Assembly: GCF_016808095.1 (NCBI RefSeq) | Contig: NC_068972.1 | Span: 9,914,001 to 9,978,000, forward strand | Source of the DNA: Vigna angularis | Taxonomy: Eukaryota; Streptophyta; Magnoliopsida; Fabales; Fabaceae | Reading direction: 5' to 3' | Length of the DNA: 64,000 nucleotides | Shown: positions 52,073-64,000 of the stretch, in pieces | Position numbering within the stretch: position 1 is the stretch's first letter | How the letters are laid out: each line of letters starts with the position of its first letter | Notes under the pieces: generated by a model | Databases searched by the model: none | Told to the model about the DNA's origin: nothing | Seen by the model: only the letters and a program-made list of their open reading frames with translations | Program-made: the position numbers and the translations under genes

Positions 52073-55000
52073 ATGGCGTCGATAACAGGACCGCAGATTC
52101 TGCTGCACTCTCGTTCTCCGTCGCTGAAGCTGAAACTGAAACCGTCATCAGCCTTTCTCCTCTTCCCAAATCCACCGTTCTCCGCAAAATGCACACGGCG
52201 TCGCGCCTTCTGCTCCATCAATTCCAATTCCAAGCCTCACGCTTCCACTTCCATCGTCCCCGACCTCCTCCATTACCTGAACCATTCCTGGACTCAATTC
52301 CACGCCACAGGTCTTCTTCTTACAACTCTCAACAATCAATATCCCTATCCTAAACCAAGATTCGATTAACCTTCAATTCCTGTGCAGCGGAAGCTAAACG
52401 ACAATTACTCGCCGCCGGTTTCCACATGCTCAACGAGAATCAAGACTGGGACATCAAGCCCGGAGGACGCTACTTCTTCACGCGCAACATGTCCTGTTTG
52501 GTCGCTTTCGCCGTCGGAGAAAAGTGAGTTCGCTTCTTTCTTCGCTTTCTCTGCGCTCTGTAGTCCTTCTTTATGGTTCTCTTTGACGGCGTCGTTTTGC
52601 GAAGGTACAATGTGGGCGATGCTTTTCACGTGATTGCGGCGCACACGGACAGCCCCTGCCTGAAATTGAAGCCCAAAACGGCTTCGTGCAAGTGTAACTA
52701 TTCGATGGTGAACGTTCAGACTTATGGAGCTGGGTTGTGGTACACTTGGTTTGATAGGGATTTGAGTGTTGCTGGGAGGGTCATTCTCAGAAATGGAGAT
52801 AATTCTTTTATGCATAAGCTTGTCAAAGTCGATAGACCCATTTTGCGCATTCCCACACTCGCCATTCATCTGGACCGGTATATATTACTGTAACTTTTAT
52901 GCCTTCTATTAAGCTAGTTGGTTAATTATTTTGCTCGGTTAAGTTGGTTTTTTCTGTTGTTTGTTTTCCTGTGACTACGTAGTGGGAACACTGTTCTCTA
53001 GTCTTTTATCGTCTTCATTCGGAACTGTCTTGGATCCAAAACATTCAGCACATAGTATTGATTCCAATTTGGTGGACATCTTGGAATGGAATGGGGAATA
53101 TCGGATGGGTTTTTCTATTTTGGTCTATTCAAATACAAAAGAATTAGATGGTGAGTTAAAAAATGATTTTTTTAGTGAAATGACCATGATCACTTTCATT
53201 TGATATTTCGGGTAATAAAGTTTAATGTTTGGTTGTGCAAAACTGAAGATTATGGTTATCTTTGTACTGGTATTCTTGTCCAGGCTGAAACAACTTTCTT
53301 GTGCTTTATAAAATTGAAGTTGTTCAATTATTGTAGGCTATTGTGTAATAACTATCACTGTTACTGGTAACTTCGGGGGGATTTATCTGGTTATTGTAGA
53401 GTAATTTTGGACCAATCACAAAATGACACGTGGATGATGTTAAAATGTTGTCAAAAGAATGTTGTCAAAGTATCGTTATCCTTTCCTATTTGGCCCCTTG
53501 TTTTTTTCCTGTACTTTTTGTCATCTGCCACTGTTCTGCAACAGAAACATGCAGCTAGCAGCAGATCCTATCACCCTCTCTTGTTTGTTTTATTGTTTAG
53601 AACAGTGAACCAAGATGGTTTTAAACCAAATCTAGAGACTCATCTTCTTCCTTTACTCTCAATAAAATCTGAGGACACTTCTTTGGAATCCAAGGAGAAG
53701 AATAGTGCATTGTCATCCAAATCTTATCATCATTCGCTGCTAATGCAGGTAACTATTGTCTTTGGTTATTTCAAGTTGAATGTGAAGTATTGTCAAAAGT
53801 TTGAACAGACGCCATGTTCGATTCAAACTAGCTGCACTTCTTTTAAATATTATGTATTGCAACGGTCACGTGACAGAAAACCCTGCATATCCAATGAAAA
53901 AGGATATTGATTTCAAACCCTTGTCGATAAGATTTGATTTGAAAAGAAATACAAGTGGCGATGCCAATTCAATTGTTGTTCACTATTCTTTCTGGTTTGA
54001 GACACTTCTAATAAAATCCTGCAGACAATAAAGATAATTAATTTAGATGATATTCTTTTTTAAAATCTTATCAATGTACCAAATTCATTATTAATAAGTT
54101 TTAAAATTGTTTCCTCACTATTCATTAATATAAAACACAAAATACTCATAAAATTTAATAGGCTTAAACGAGGAAAAGAAATCTAAAATTATATACAAAT
54201 TATAAAAGGCCTTCTGAAAAGGACCAACAATTTCTTCTAAAAATGTGTTTTACTGAGGAAGTATTATAAGAAATATACTTGACCTTTAAAATTACCATTC
54301 TTCTATTGTAGTAGAACTTTATTAGTGACAGAAAATTGTACACACAGTCTTTAGTCCATTACAAAGCAATATGTCAATCAATTGGTATCATTAGATTTTG
54401 GTATGTAAAGGCATGGCAATATGTGCGAACATTGGGAAGATTTTAAGTCAGAGAAAGTAATTATTCCGTTGAGACTAAGTACTGTAAAACAAAATGTCTT
54501 ATTGCTTTCATATATTAGTTCTCAAATCAAAAATATGTGAGAAGGATTGAATGGGTTAATTAGAGTAGCTGGTAAATAAGAAAAAAGGAGGCAACAAGGA
54601 ACATTGTGTAAAAATGATAACAACAGCCTAACTTCTAATGACGCTACATGAATTCACATGGGAATGGTTTGATGCCTCTGATTTTTATTTCAATGCCTGA
54701 GTTAGCTTGGATTTTGGAATCGGTTGCTCAGTCAAACTAGATTGATTTGTAGTTGTTTTAAGAATTGATATGGGTAAAATGAAATGCTTTTATTCTGCCA
54801 ATGGAATTGTGATGTAGTTTATCCGTTCTGATCTTAAATTATTTGTTTTTTAACTATAAATTACTGAATTGCCTATCCTTTGACTACTATTCTTTACAGT
54901 AGCCCTTATATTAATTCTCAGGTACTATCAGATGAATTGAACTGTGATGTTGATGACATAGTGAACATTGAACTGAATGTTTGTGACACTCAACCTAGCT

Positions 55001-56819
55001 GCCTTGGAGGTGGAAACAGTGAATTTATATTTTCTGGAAGATTAGATAATCTGGCTTCAAGTTATTGTGCATTAAGGGCACTTATTGACTCATGTGAATC
55101 TCCGGGTAACTTAGCAAGTGAACATGCAATTCGGATGGTGGCTTTATTTGACAATGAGGAGGTATTTATTTTTCTTGATTTGTATGCTTAATGCTTATAG
55201 ATGTCAGATTTTGTTCCACTTTTGCTTGCTAACAATAGGTTACGTGCTTATTATGTTGAAAATTGCTCAAATTAAGATCAAAATACCCGCGATTCACCAA
55301 AAGCACCAAATAATTGTCTCTAATTGAAGAAAAAAAAATACCCGTAGGGCATAGTTTAGAGTTTCACTCCCAGCTACAAGTATCGATACAACATTAGAAT
55401 AAAGTATCAAACAGAAAGATCATAACTGCTTCTCTTCAATCCAAAAGCAAGGACTAAATTAACTAACCTTCCACACCAGACACGAGGTAGATTATTTCAA
55501 CCCTTTTGGGGCTCTGTCCCTGAGACAATGTTGAGAAGCAATTACAGAATAAATGCAAATAGTAAATTATTCTATTAATTCGATCCATCCACTTGGGGCG
55601 AGGCATCCAATAAATTGTTACGTCCAGGATCCCTTTTTTTAATAATAAATATTGTTAAAGTGCAAGATTAGGTGGAATTGTTTTCTTATATGGCATTGCT
55701 TCATATATCATCAACCTTACTGAAGTGTTATATGACATTTCACCATTGATTTTCGGATATGTCTAACTGCCTCTATTTAGGTGGGTTCAGGTTCTATTCA
55801 AGGAGCTGGAGCACCCACCATGTTTCAGGCCATGAGGCGTATAGTTGGTGACTTGGCAAATAACTATGTTGGTGAAGGCTCTTTTGAGCGCACTATTCGT
55901 CAATCATTTCTTGGTATATGATCCACTTGTCTTCATTCCAAAGTAAATTTGAGGCATTATACATAAGGGTTGACAACACCAACTTGATTATAATATTGTG
56001 GTTATGGATCTTTTGCAAACTTTCAGTTGTCCGTCATGTGTTATAGATTGACCAGAATACCTAATTACAATAGAATCTGGAAAGTCACATTATGGACTTT
56101 GGCTGGAAAGTTCATAATTTGAAATATAAAATAAGAATGCTGTGTTGTGGAACTTTATTTGGTTGCTAGATCTATTAGAATGCTAATTTGATTTTTTGGG
56201 TACAAACCTAACTTTGGAAAGCAAAAACAGGGAAAGAGGTTAAGCATGGACTTCTCTCTGGATTTGATGAATATGTGCATATGATTTTGTCCTGCAACAT
56301 TAAAAATTTCCCTTTTTGTTAGATGTTAAATCTAGTAATAATATAATATTTCTATTTAGGTAAAAGATCATACTCAATGGAAAATAGTAATAAGCAATAG
56401 TAAATTTGATGTCCTTGTTCTCTGATTCATTGATTAACGTAATATTTTGAAAGGGACTGATGGGAATCAAGATCCAAATAAGCCAGAAATGATCCATTGT
56501 TAGATCCTGTCCTGCAACATTAAAAATTTCCTTTTTTGTTAGATGTTAAATCTAGTAATAATATAATATTTCTATTTAGGTAAAAGATCATACTCAATGG
56601 AAAATAGTAATAAGCAATAGTAAATTTGATGTCCTTGTTCTCTGATTCATTGATTAACGTAATATTTTGAAAGGGACTGATGGGAATCAAGATCCAAATA
56701 AGCCAGAAATGATCCATTGTTAGATCCTGTCCGAAGGAGTAAATCACCCATCTGCAAAGTGTATATCAGAAGAGGGCATCTGACATCTTAATGCCCCACT
56801 GACAGTTCCTGTTAATCAG

Positions 56820-56902
<83 letters not shown>

Positions 56903-59187
56903 TGTGTAGTTATATAGGGAGTTAGTTATGTATATATAGGGAGTTAGTTATGTCAATTGTGTGTATCTTTTAAGTATGGACTGGGAACTCATCTCTGTAA
57001 GAGTCTGCTACTCTAGGACAGCGACTACTGCTGTACCATTTGTATTTTATGTGATTTGTAATATTATTCATTATGTATCTATTGGCTTTATATTGGGGAT
57101 CACTAAAGTATCTTTTGGATTGCATCCTGAATAGTGTCTGCGGATATGGCCCATGGAGTTCATCCAAATTTTATGGATAAGCATGAAGAACTCCACCGAC
57201 CAGAGCTGCAGAAAGGATTGGTAATCAAGCACAATGCAAACCAGCGCTATGCTACCAGTGGAATCACATCTTTTCTTTTTAAAGAAGTTGGAAAAATCCA
57301 CAACCTTCCTACTCAGGTTATTCTTCTTTTTGGTTGCATTAATTTATACTCATGAAACACCTATTTATAAAGTCTGAACTCTGAAATGCAGATTATTTTA
57401 TTGACATGTCAACAATATGAAATATAGGAGCATCAAAATAAGTTAATCTATTAACTTCTCCTCGATTGAGTAATTTTTCCTGAATTAGTTCTCTCAATGT
57501 TAGTTAAATTTCTCTTGAACCTTAGTTATTTGAGTTACTACTTTGGATTAATTTGATTTAAGTTATCTTAATTATTTGAATTACTGTATTAAACCTTTTC
57601 ACATTACAACCTAACTCCATCGCCAAGAACTATAGACCAAGTATCCAATGAAATTATCAGAGTACTTTGCGTCTTAACAATCTTTGTACTTTGCTCATTG
57701 TTGATTAGAATTATTAGCGTAAAGGTTCATCCATTACAAATTCAAGAAACAGACATATATTTTATTATAGATTTTACTCAATTATTTATTTATATCTACA
57801 ATGTAAACAAATATTTTTAAACAATATCAAACACCAAACGAATCATTTTATTTTTTACAACTAGAACATAAAAAAAATAAAAAAAATTGCTTTTTAATTA
57901 CATGAAATTAAAGTAATTTTATTCATCTACATGTACAATGCACAGAAATAAAAACAACAAATAAGAAGACTCTAGAGTATATACTTCTCTCTTCTAATTT
58001 GTTTTAGATCTAGAACTTCCTAATACGAACAAATTTGTATGTCTACATCAACTCCTGCACTTGTGACTAGCATTCTGGTGGATACTTTCTATGTGCACGA
58101 CAGCTTAGCAAGAGATTACCATCCATTTATGAATTAGCGTATCAGTTTCCATTACAGCAATTATTTTATACTATAAGTTATATTGTTAATCACAGACCAT
58201 TGGAGATAACTTACTAATGCTACTGTGTTAGTATACTTTTCTTTAGGAACCTCTCTATCTATACAAAAGGAACTTTTGAATCATTACAGGAAAACAGATA
58301 GTAAAGCGCATGAATAATTGAAAATGTAAATTAGTGTGTAAACTAGGAGAGTGTTGTATCTTCTTTTCTCTGATTTGTTGATCGTCACATTACGTAATTG
58401 AGGCACCTATATAAATAAATTTTGTTTACTCAAATTGTAGGACTTTGCTGTCAGAAATGACATGGGGTGCGGATCGACCATAGGTCCAATACTTGCTTCT
58501 GGAGTTGGCATCCGAACTGTTGACTGTGGAATTGCTCAACTTTCAATGCACAGGTATCAAATGATTTTTGCATGAAAACTTCGATTAGAGGGACAATAAA
58601 ATAATGCCTATATTCAATCAAAGCCTGTCACCATGTCATATGCTTAGCCAGTCGGCCTTGCTACCAAAAAGGTTATATGAATAAGTCTGGTAGTCAGTTC
58701 AAATACACCTTGCATATGTAATGAGCAAAGATGAAAGTCAACAAACCATAGGATTTGTTAGTATTTATAAACAGAGGGGGAGAGGAACCAAATTGTGGTA
58801 TTCCGTATTTACATTTAAGGCTTTAATTTCTCTTTTAGAATAAAGTGCAAGTTGTCGGTATGTTGCCTCTATAATCGTTTTTTTTTTGTCTTCCTGAGCA
58901 CATTAGCTGTTATCGTGGTCATATTCTTGCCTTCTTATTGAAATCCTTCTTTTGCAAATAAATAAACAAAAGGTCATGCTGGAGGGAAATAGAAGCCAGT
59001 GTTCTATTTTTTTTGTTCCATTCATCTCTGACCCACTACATGAATATTGAGTCGAGTCTGCTTTTGCTTGGATTGCAGTATAAGGGAAATGTGTGGGAAG
59101 GAAGATATCGACATTGCTTACAAACATTTCAAAGCTTTCTATCAAAGCTTTTCAAGCGTAGACAAGATGCTGACTGTGGATAACTGA
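52073..59187 (+). CDS. Aspartyl aminopeptidase, M18 family, plastid-targeted
   Basis: Nine exons: 52073-52310, 52388-52523, 52605-52877, 53601-53748, 54922-55161, 55781-55913, 57135-57316, 58441-58553, 59079-59187, all GT/AG and in phase, giving 523 residues. A zinc metallopeptidase that removes N-terminal Asp/Glu. The first 50 or so residues are Ser/Arg/Lys-rich with few acids, like a chloroplast transit peptide; the mature part starts near [18 protein letters not shown]. Metal and catalytic residues by alignment with human DNPEP: His138 (AAHTDSPC), Asp307 (GRLDNLAS), Glu344/Glu345 (FDNEEVGSGS), Asp393 ([11 protein letters not shown]) and His487 (SMHSIREM). Spacing matches the human enzyme closely (169, 38 and 94 residues against 170, 38 and 94). 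All catalytic residues are present, so it should be active. It has long introns of about 720, 1170, 1220 and 1120 bp, one with a recent tandem duplication. Confidence 0.95.
56291..56730. repeat. 220-bp near-perfect tandem duplication in an intron
   Basis: Copy 1 is 56291-56510 and copy 2 56511-56730, each beginning CCTGCAACATTAAAAATTTC. I see one difference, CCC versus CCT within the TTTCCCTTTTTG stretch, so the duplication is young. It lies in intron 6 of the aminopeptidase gene and away from its splice sites. The repeated minus-strand frames it creates are not genes. Confidence 0.97.
56821..56900. repeat. Compound (TA)20(GA)20 microsatellite
   Basis: Forty bases of TA followed directly by forty bases of GA, about 90 bp downstream of the 220-bp duplication in the same intron. 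Just after it, TATATAGGGAGTTAGTTATG occurs twice in tandem. Confidence 0.97.
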
Positions 59188-61500
59188 GCTGTGTTTTGTA
59201 CCATGGTAACGTTTCCCGAGTAAGTGCTAAGCACTAAATTTTACGATGGCTTTGCTTACCTGCTTCAAACTTTAGCACAAAACTTGATTTTCCTCCTTGA
59301 ACTCAAGCAGATGAACTTTCTTACCAGACTTTTAGATGCATTATGCCAGGTTTTTATTTTGAAATTCTTTTTAATTGCCCAAAGGGTACTTGTAAATATG
59401 TTAAATTAAAGCATGGATTTTCTTGTCAGTGGTTTTTACAATGTCGGAGTACATGGTTAGAGTAGCACCATAAAATCTCAAAGTCTATTTTCATATTTAA
59501 CACTAATTATCGGCACGTGCCACCGTGCCAGGATTAGGATGGAATAGAAACTGCAATCAATACTTCAGTGCTGTTTTACACTGTTTTATACTTTACCATT
59601 AAAGAAATGCAGCTATAAACTGCTGTGTTGAAATGTATGATAAGGGGCACACTAGTGAAAAGATAATGTATTATTTAAATCACTTAGCAGCAAGCTTGGT
59701 TCGGAAGTTCATCCGTTGAAATTGGTACTGATTATGGAGATTCCAATTTAAACCTAATAACTCAAGTAATTATATCATGATATCCCGAGTTACTGACATG
59801 TGAGCATGCCAAGATTTACCGACTTTGGAAGCTACTATTCTGAAATAGGTTTATTTCATGCCCAATTAAATGCATACCCCATTCAGTCGTTCATAAAACA
59901 TAGGAGAATCCTAACAATGTCATTGTCTGTCCTTTATTAACTTTTCTTGCTTAGATCAATTTTAGGAGTCACGTACTCTCACATTGGCTTGGATAATTAA
60001 GTTATTTGATGTGGTATTTTTAAGTTTGAAAATTTTCTTAACAGACTAGTATTTTCAGTTTCACCTTTTTGTTTTGTTTTGAATCCCATCAGATACAATT
60101 TTGGTCCATGAACACTTATTGGGGGCACTTATAAAAAAATAAAGCAGAAAAAATCTCTTAAAACAATATTTCGCCGATTTCCAATACGTAAAAAGTTATT
60201 AGAAGCTAAAGGCTTTGTTTGTTTAAACTTAAAGGAAAGTAAAAATGTTAGTGATTTAATTTTTTTGTGAAAATTTGGAACTGTTTCATTTCAACTTAAA
60301 ATAAACTTAAAAGAAAAGTAGAAATGTTAGTGATGTAAATGGTGTCTAGAATTTCTATTTTGAGAAATTACTCCATATAACTTAAAATAATTAAAAAATT
60401 ATGTCTTTCTTTTCAAAATCGCAAATATCTGGAACTTCATAATACGATAACAGATTCAAAATAAATTGTTCTTTTATGACAAATAGCAAACAAATGGACT
60501 CTAAAATATGTACTTAAAATCAATTTTAGATATCACACTTAATTTTCAAATTAAACCATGACCAAACACAGTTGGTGGTTTGTCATTTCATATTGGTAAA
60601 ATAACATTAAACATTGGCTACCTCACAAACTAGTCACTATTTGCAATCAACCCACAACACTTATTCTTTGTTTGAAAGATGAGAAGAAAAATATGAGAAA
60701 TTAGTAAAATAAAAACGATAAATTTTAAAAATTTGTTTTTGGTATGCTCTCGTTTTTTACTTTTTAATAAAACACAAACTTAGTTTCATGAATTCTTTCT
60801 TTTGCGCAAAACTCAGACCACAGATGTTCGGGCTTCGACATGTCGTACTGTAAAGTGAAACATTAGAATAAACCACCAAAAGACACTTCTGAAAAACTAG
60901 TATTAATCCCGCCACGCGGAGGAATTCTGACACCTGGTTGTGGGTATTATGGACACACTCTGCATTCCATCATCGCTTTTATCTTTTATTTTAATTTACT
61001 TTTGAAGATGATGAGAAATTGGATGTTTCTTTTGGTGGGTTTGGCACTGGATGAATGGAAGGAATGGTGGGAATTCTACCCCTCAAACAAACCCTTTCCT
61101 CCCGTGCAGGGAAGAATAGGGTGATAGAGATGATGGTGAAGAACAACGGAGAGGCAGAGGTGCATTAATTGTACTAACTATTAATCTCCAAAACAATGAA
61201 TGGGCTTTTTTCATAAACTATATTGTAAATAAATAATTTGTAAGAGACATCGCCCAGTTCACCATTCACTACCTTTCTCACTTCCACCAATACCGTGCAT
61301 CGGTTCTCTCCTTGAATGCAACATTAACCTTTAAAAAAAGTCAAGGGGAAAGAATGAAGAAAATAGGCGATCACTCTAAAAAAATGATAATATATGTAAG
61401 ATAATAAGGAAATCCAGAAAAAGAAATGTTAGAACTGAGTGAAATATACAAGTTAGTCATGTATTATACATGAGGTCAAGGATAATTCACCAGACGATAT
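59188..61500. other. DAP 3' flank and intergenic DNA
   Basis: The first few hundred bases are probably the aminopeptidase 3' UTR. The rest shows no recognisable gene. The phrase AAAGTA(A/G)AAATGTTAGTGATG/T recurs near 60235 and 60314. A somewhat less AT-rich patch at about 60930-61150 has no open frame. Confidence 0.45.
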
Positions 61501-62340
61501 TGTAAATTATAGCGACTAATGACTAAAGCTTGGAAAATTCAGTTAAATCTCAGCATCAAAAGTTGCTGCACCTCAAGGCAAATGACGTACTGATCTCTTT
61601 AACTGAAACCCCTAAAGCTTGTTGAAGGAGCTGTAGCCAAAACAACAAAATCACAAAATGTAAAATTAAACAAATTCCTTTAAAGGTCGTTTTAACAAAT
61701 GCTCCATTTGCAATCATCCTCTGATTGACAAGCACTAAGCTAATGTAAAATTTGATGTGCACTGTTAACTACAAGAGAGTATGGAAGATGAAAGAATGAA
61801 ACACTAATTGATGTTTAATTGAGATGTATTAAAATGTATTGATGCGTTCATAAAATCAAACCTTTACTTGCATTACACATAATCTTAGCTAATTACTTAG
61901 AAAAGCAAATCATGGCACGGCAAGGAAATAACGAAACTTAGAAAACTCTAAGAATTTAAAAGATATGATAAAATATTTTTATATATACTAAGACATACCT
62001 TCATCCAAGTCAAGAACAAACTTTTTTGGCTCCGATTCCTGTGAAGAAGTCCTCATGATCAACAGTAGACGCTCTAAAATCTCCTCAAAAAATTCAATTG
62101 TCTACAAGAGACACATTCACGGACTGGTGGAAGATGCAGGAAGCATCCCTGTAAAGCCGAGATTGGAAGGATAGATCAATGCTGGTGGGATGATCTTTCG
62201 GAAATATGCAAATCCATTCCAACCAAACTCAGCCTATATGCCTGCACTCCAATCAGCTAAAAGAAAATTGGAGCTTCAGTAGCCCAAGATCTTACATCTT
62301 GTACCTCTGGCTGACTGGGTGCAGGCATGGCCCATGCCCC
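61501..62340 (-). other. Probable 3' UTR and flank of the R3H gene
   Basis: On the minus strand this follows the stop codon at 62343-62341. Sequence to about 62000 is of mixed composition like transcribed UTR. A donor-like GATGAAG|GTATGT near 61999 raises the possibility of a 3' UTR intron. The TGA and UTR assignment rely on the terminal exon call. Confidence 0.4.
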
Positions 62341-64000
62341 TCACCGGGGCCGGGCCAATCCAAAACTTGCATCAGGTGGGGGCTGATGAGACTGCAGTAT
62401 CAAGTAAAAGAAAGAGTGCAATTTTTAATATCCAAAACAAAGCAAAACAACAGATTTCTAAGCTACGGACACTAGATGTGTAACATAAACATACATCATA
62501 TTAGTAAAAAATCACATGGCATTATGATAAGCAGCGTAGATGGAATTAAATTGAATTTACAACACATAAGAAAAATCTACTAGCCACAACTGCCAGAGAG
62601 GTACTGAAAATACACTACTTAAAAGGACACCAACTACGAAGACTAAACAGACAATTTTCAAGTGTAATCCAAGAAAAGGTAAAGCACAAATTTGCTTTGT
62701 AATGCAAGATAATACATAAGTTAAATTGCATTGTAAATCCTCACGGTTTTGGGGGAACATTCAAACAAGTTCTTGTTGGGTTTTGACTAAATTTATGAAC
62801 ATATTTTTTACTTAGTTTGAGTTTTGTTAGCAAACACAAGAAAAACAAATCATTCATAGCCAATAACCACCTATTATTTCACGACTTCATGAACAGGCAG
62901 GCCTTTGACAGGTCTCACCTCCAAAGTTTAAAGATGCCAATTGTGATTGAAATTATATATGCTAGTACTGAATGTTCTGTAATTACTAACATGATACATG
63001 GCTAATTTCATCATTCTAGTGTCATTTAGTGATCGATATCTTTGTGTAATATACAAAAGTTGCACTTGCATAGTTACTTTGAAGTGCTGCATATGTATAT
63101 GAAATTTGCTTTTTATTTTAAAAGGTTCAATCTGTTTACATGTTTAAGTCGAATAAATTCTCAATTGAAATGTAAGATCAACATCTTAAGGTTACGCTTT
63201 CAGTTAGAAAATACAGTATTATTTTTCAATAGAGCTCTATTTCTCTACAACTGATCAAATGTTTTTATTTAAATCTTATAGAACATTAAAAATTGTATAA
63301 TTATGGCCACACATGTATATCAATCAAATTGGCAGACTATGAAAGATAACTTACCTCATGGTTTTAAAGATACTCATTTATTCTATTAGAATGCTGATCT
63401 ACATCTGTATATAACTGCCATCAAAATCCTTTAATGGTTTTAACAACATGGACGTTTATGTAACTAAAGCTTTATACAACAATTTTGAATTGTTTTTTTT
63501 TCGTTCATGTTAGAACAAAACATATTAGAAGCAAAACATTAATCAACTAACAAGGAAACTATGGACCATATAAAACACTGCACATAGATATGGAGGTTAT
63601 GGTTGTCATTATACCTGTGCAAAGGGTTGGTGAACATGTTCATGATGGATAAATGGCATTCCAGGGCGCTGACAGGGATACTGAGATGAATGCAGATACA
63701 TGGTTGATGATGAGTGTGCACCAACTTGATTAGGATTAAATGGGGGCATCATGGTCTCAGGATGTCCATATCCAATTCCAGCAGGTGTTGATTGTGCAGC
63801 CCATGGCCCAGGCATATGCTGTGGAAGAGGTCGTGGTTGGTGTTCAGCAGAAAGCTGGGGTCTGTGAGTGGATCCAAGTTGTGGAAACTCAGTGTTGTAA
63901 TTCAATACTGCCGTATACATTGGCTGTATAGCATATGATCCTCCATTGAACCCAAAACCAGGATCAAATCTTTGCATGTACCTGCTATACAAGTTATAAG
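62341..64000 (-). CDS. R3H-domain protein gene, 3' end only (partial)
   Basis: Only the last two exons lie in the window; the gene continues past 64000. Exon at 63981-63615 (acceptor TATAGCAG|G, donor CAG|GTATAA) encodes YMQRFDPGFGFNGGSYAIQP, MYTAVLNYNTEFPQLGS, RPLPQHMPGPWA and HHEHVHQPFAQ. A 1.2-kb intron separates the terminal exon 62391-62341, encoding SHQPPPDASFGLARPR and stop. This Pro/His/Gln-rich tail with a final FGLARPR is that of plant R3H (with SUZ) single-stranded nucleic-acid-binding proteins, such as Arabidopsis At2g40960 and At3g56680; the R3H domain itself would lie in upstream exons outside the window. The NYNTEFPQLG phrase is a good family marker. Molecular role in plants is poorly defined; RNA/ssDNA binding is family knowledge. 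If the acceptor at 63982 is not used, the exon extends to the edge. Confidence 0.82.

Noticed and set aside
53407..53600. Extension of a frame upstream of aminopeptidase exon 4
   Set aside because: This is intron 3; the homologous protein starts at [19 protein letters not shown] after the acceptor ending at 53600.
56300..56747. Two identical 65-75-codon minus-strand frames
   Set aside because: They are produced by the 220-bp tandem duplication within an intron on the opposite strand.

Overview
This window is nuclear DNA from a flowering plant, most likely a phaseoloid legume (Phaseolus/Vigna/Glycine group). The plant assignment rests on intron-containing genes of plant-specific families: RAV AP2-B3, WIP zinc finger, NIGT1/HHO GARP and LHT permease. 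The legume assignment is an inference from protein flavour and from a CACTA-like end (CACTATTGAAAA) resembling soybean Tgm ends. Gene space is sparse: about six real genes in 64 kb, separated by very AT-rich DNA with many small DNA transposons and long AT microsatellites.

Layout. 1-7.2 kb: AT-rich, no gene. 7.47-8.54 kb (+): intronless RAV1/TEM-type repressor with AP2, B3 and RLFGV motif. 8.5-21.4 kb: intergenic, with a 1.49-kb hAT-like element (13860-15346), a truncated second family member (17377) and AT tracts. 21.46-22.93 kb (-): two-exon WIP-family C2H2 zinc-finger gene with a 127-bp AT tract in its intron. 24.9-25.1 kb: promoter/leader-like sequence with no ORF behind it. 25.65-28.95 kb: a 3.3-kb block with CACTA-like ends carrying broken fragments of two unrelated host genes (a PCRK-type cytoplasmic kinase and a NECAP-like adaptin-ear-binding protein), i.e. 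a candidate Pack-CACTA element. 29.2-34.0 kb: two oppositely oriented hAT-like MITEs around a Mutator-like MITE whose interior is a 198-bp tandem duplication. 35.6-37.4 kb (+): five-exon NIGT1/HHO GARP repressor with an upstream ORF. 40.1-40.8 kb: another hAT-type MITE. 40.8-48.6 kb: AT-rich, no recognised gene. 48.7-51.55 kb (+): eight-exon LHT6-like amino acid permease. 52.07-59.19 kb (+): nine-exon plastid-type aspartyl aminopeptidase (M18) with a fresh 220-bp tandem duplication in an intron. 62.3-64.0 kb (-): last two exons of an R3H-domain protein gene that runs off the right edge.

The genes do not form a pathway or operon. Three are transcriptional regulators (RAV, WIP, HHO), and two adjacent + strand genes (LHT6, DAP) deal with amino acid transport and peptide turnover, probably by coincidence. 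The most unusual material is the gene-fragment-capturing element at 25.6-29.0 kb. All exon boundaries were worked out by eye from GT/AG sites and reading-frame continuity; homology calls are by recognition, not by search.
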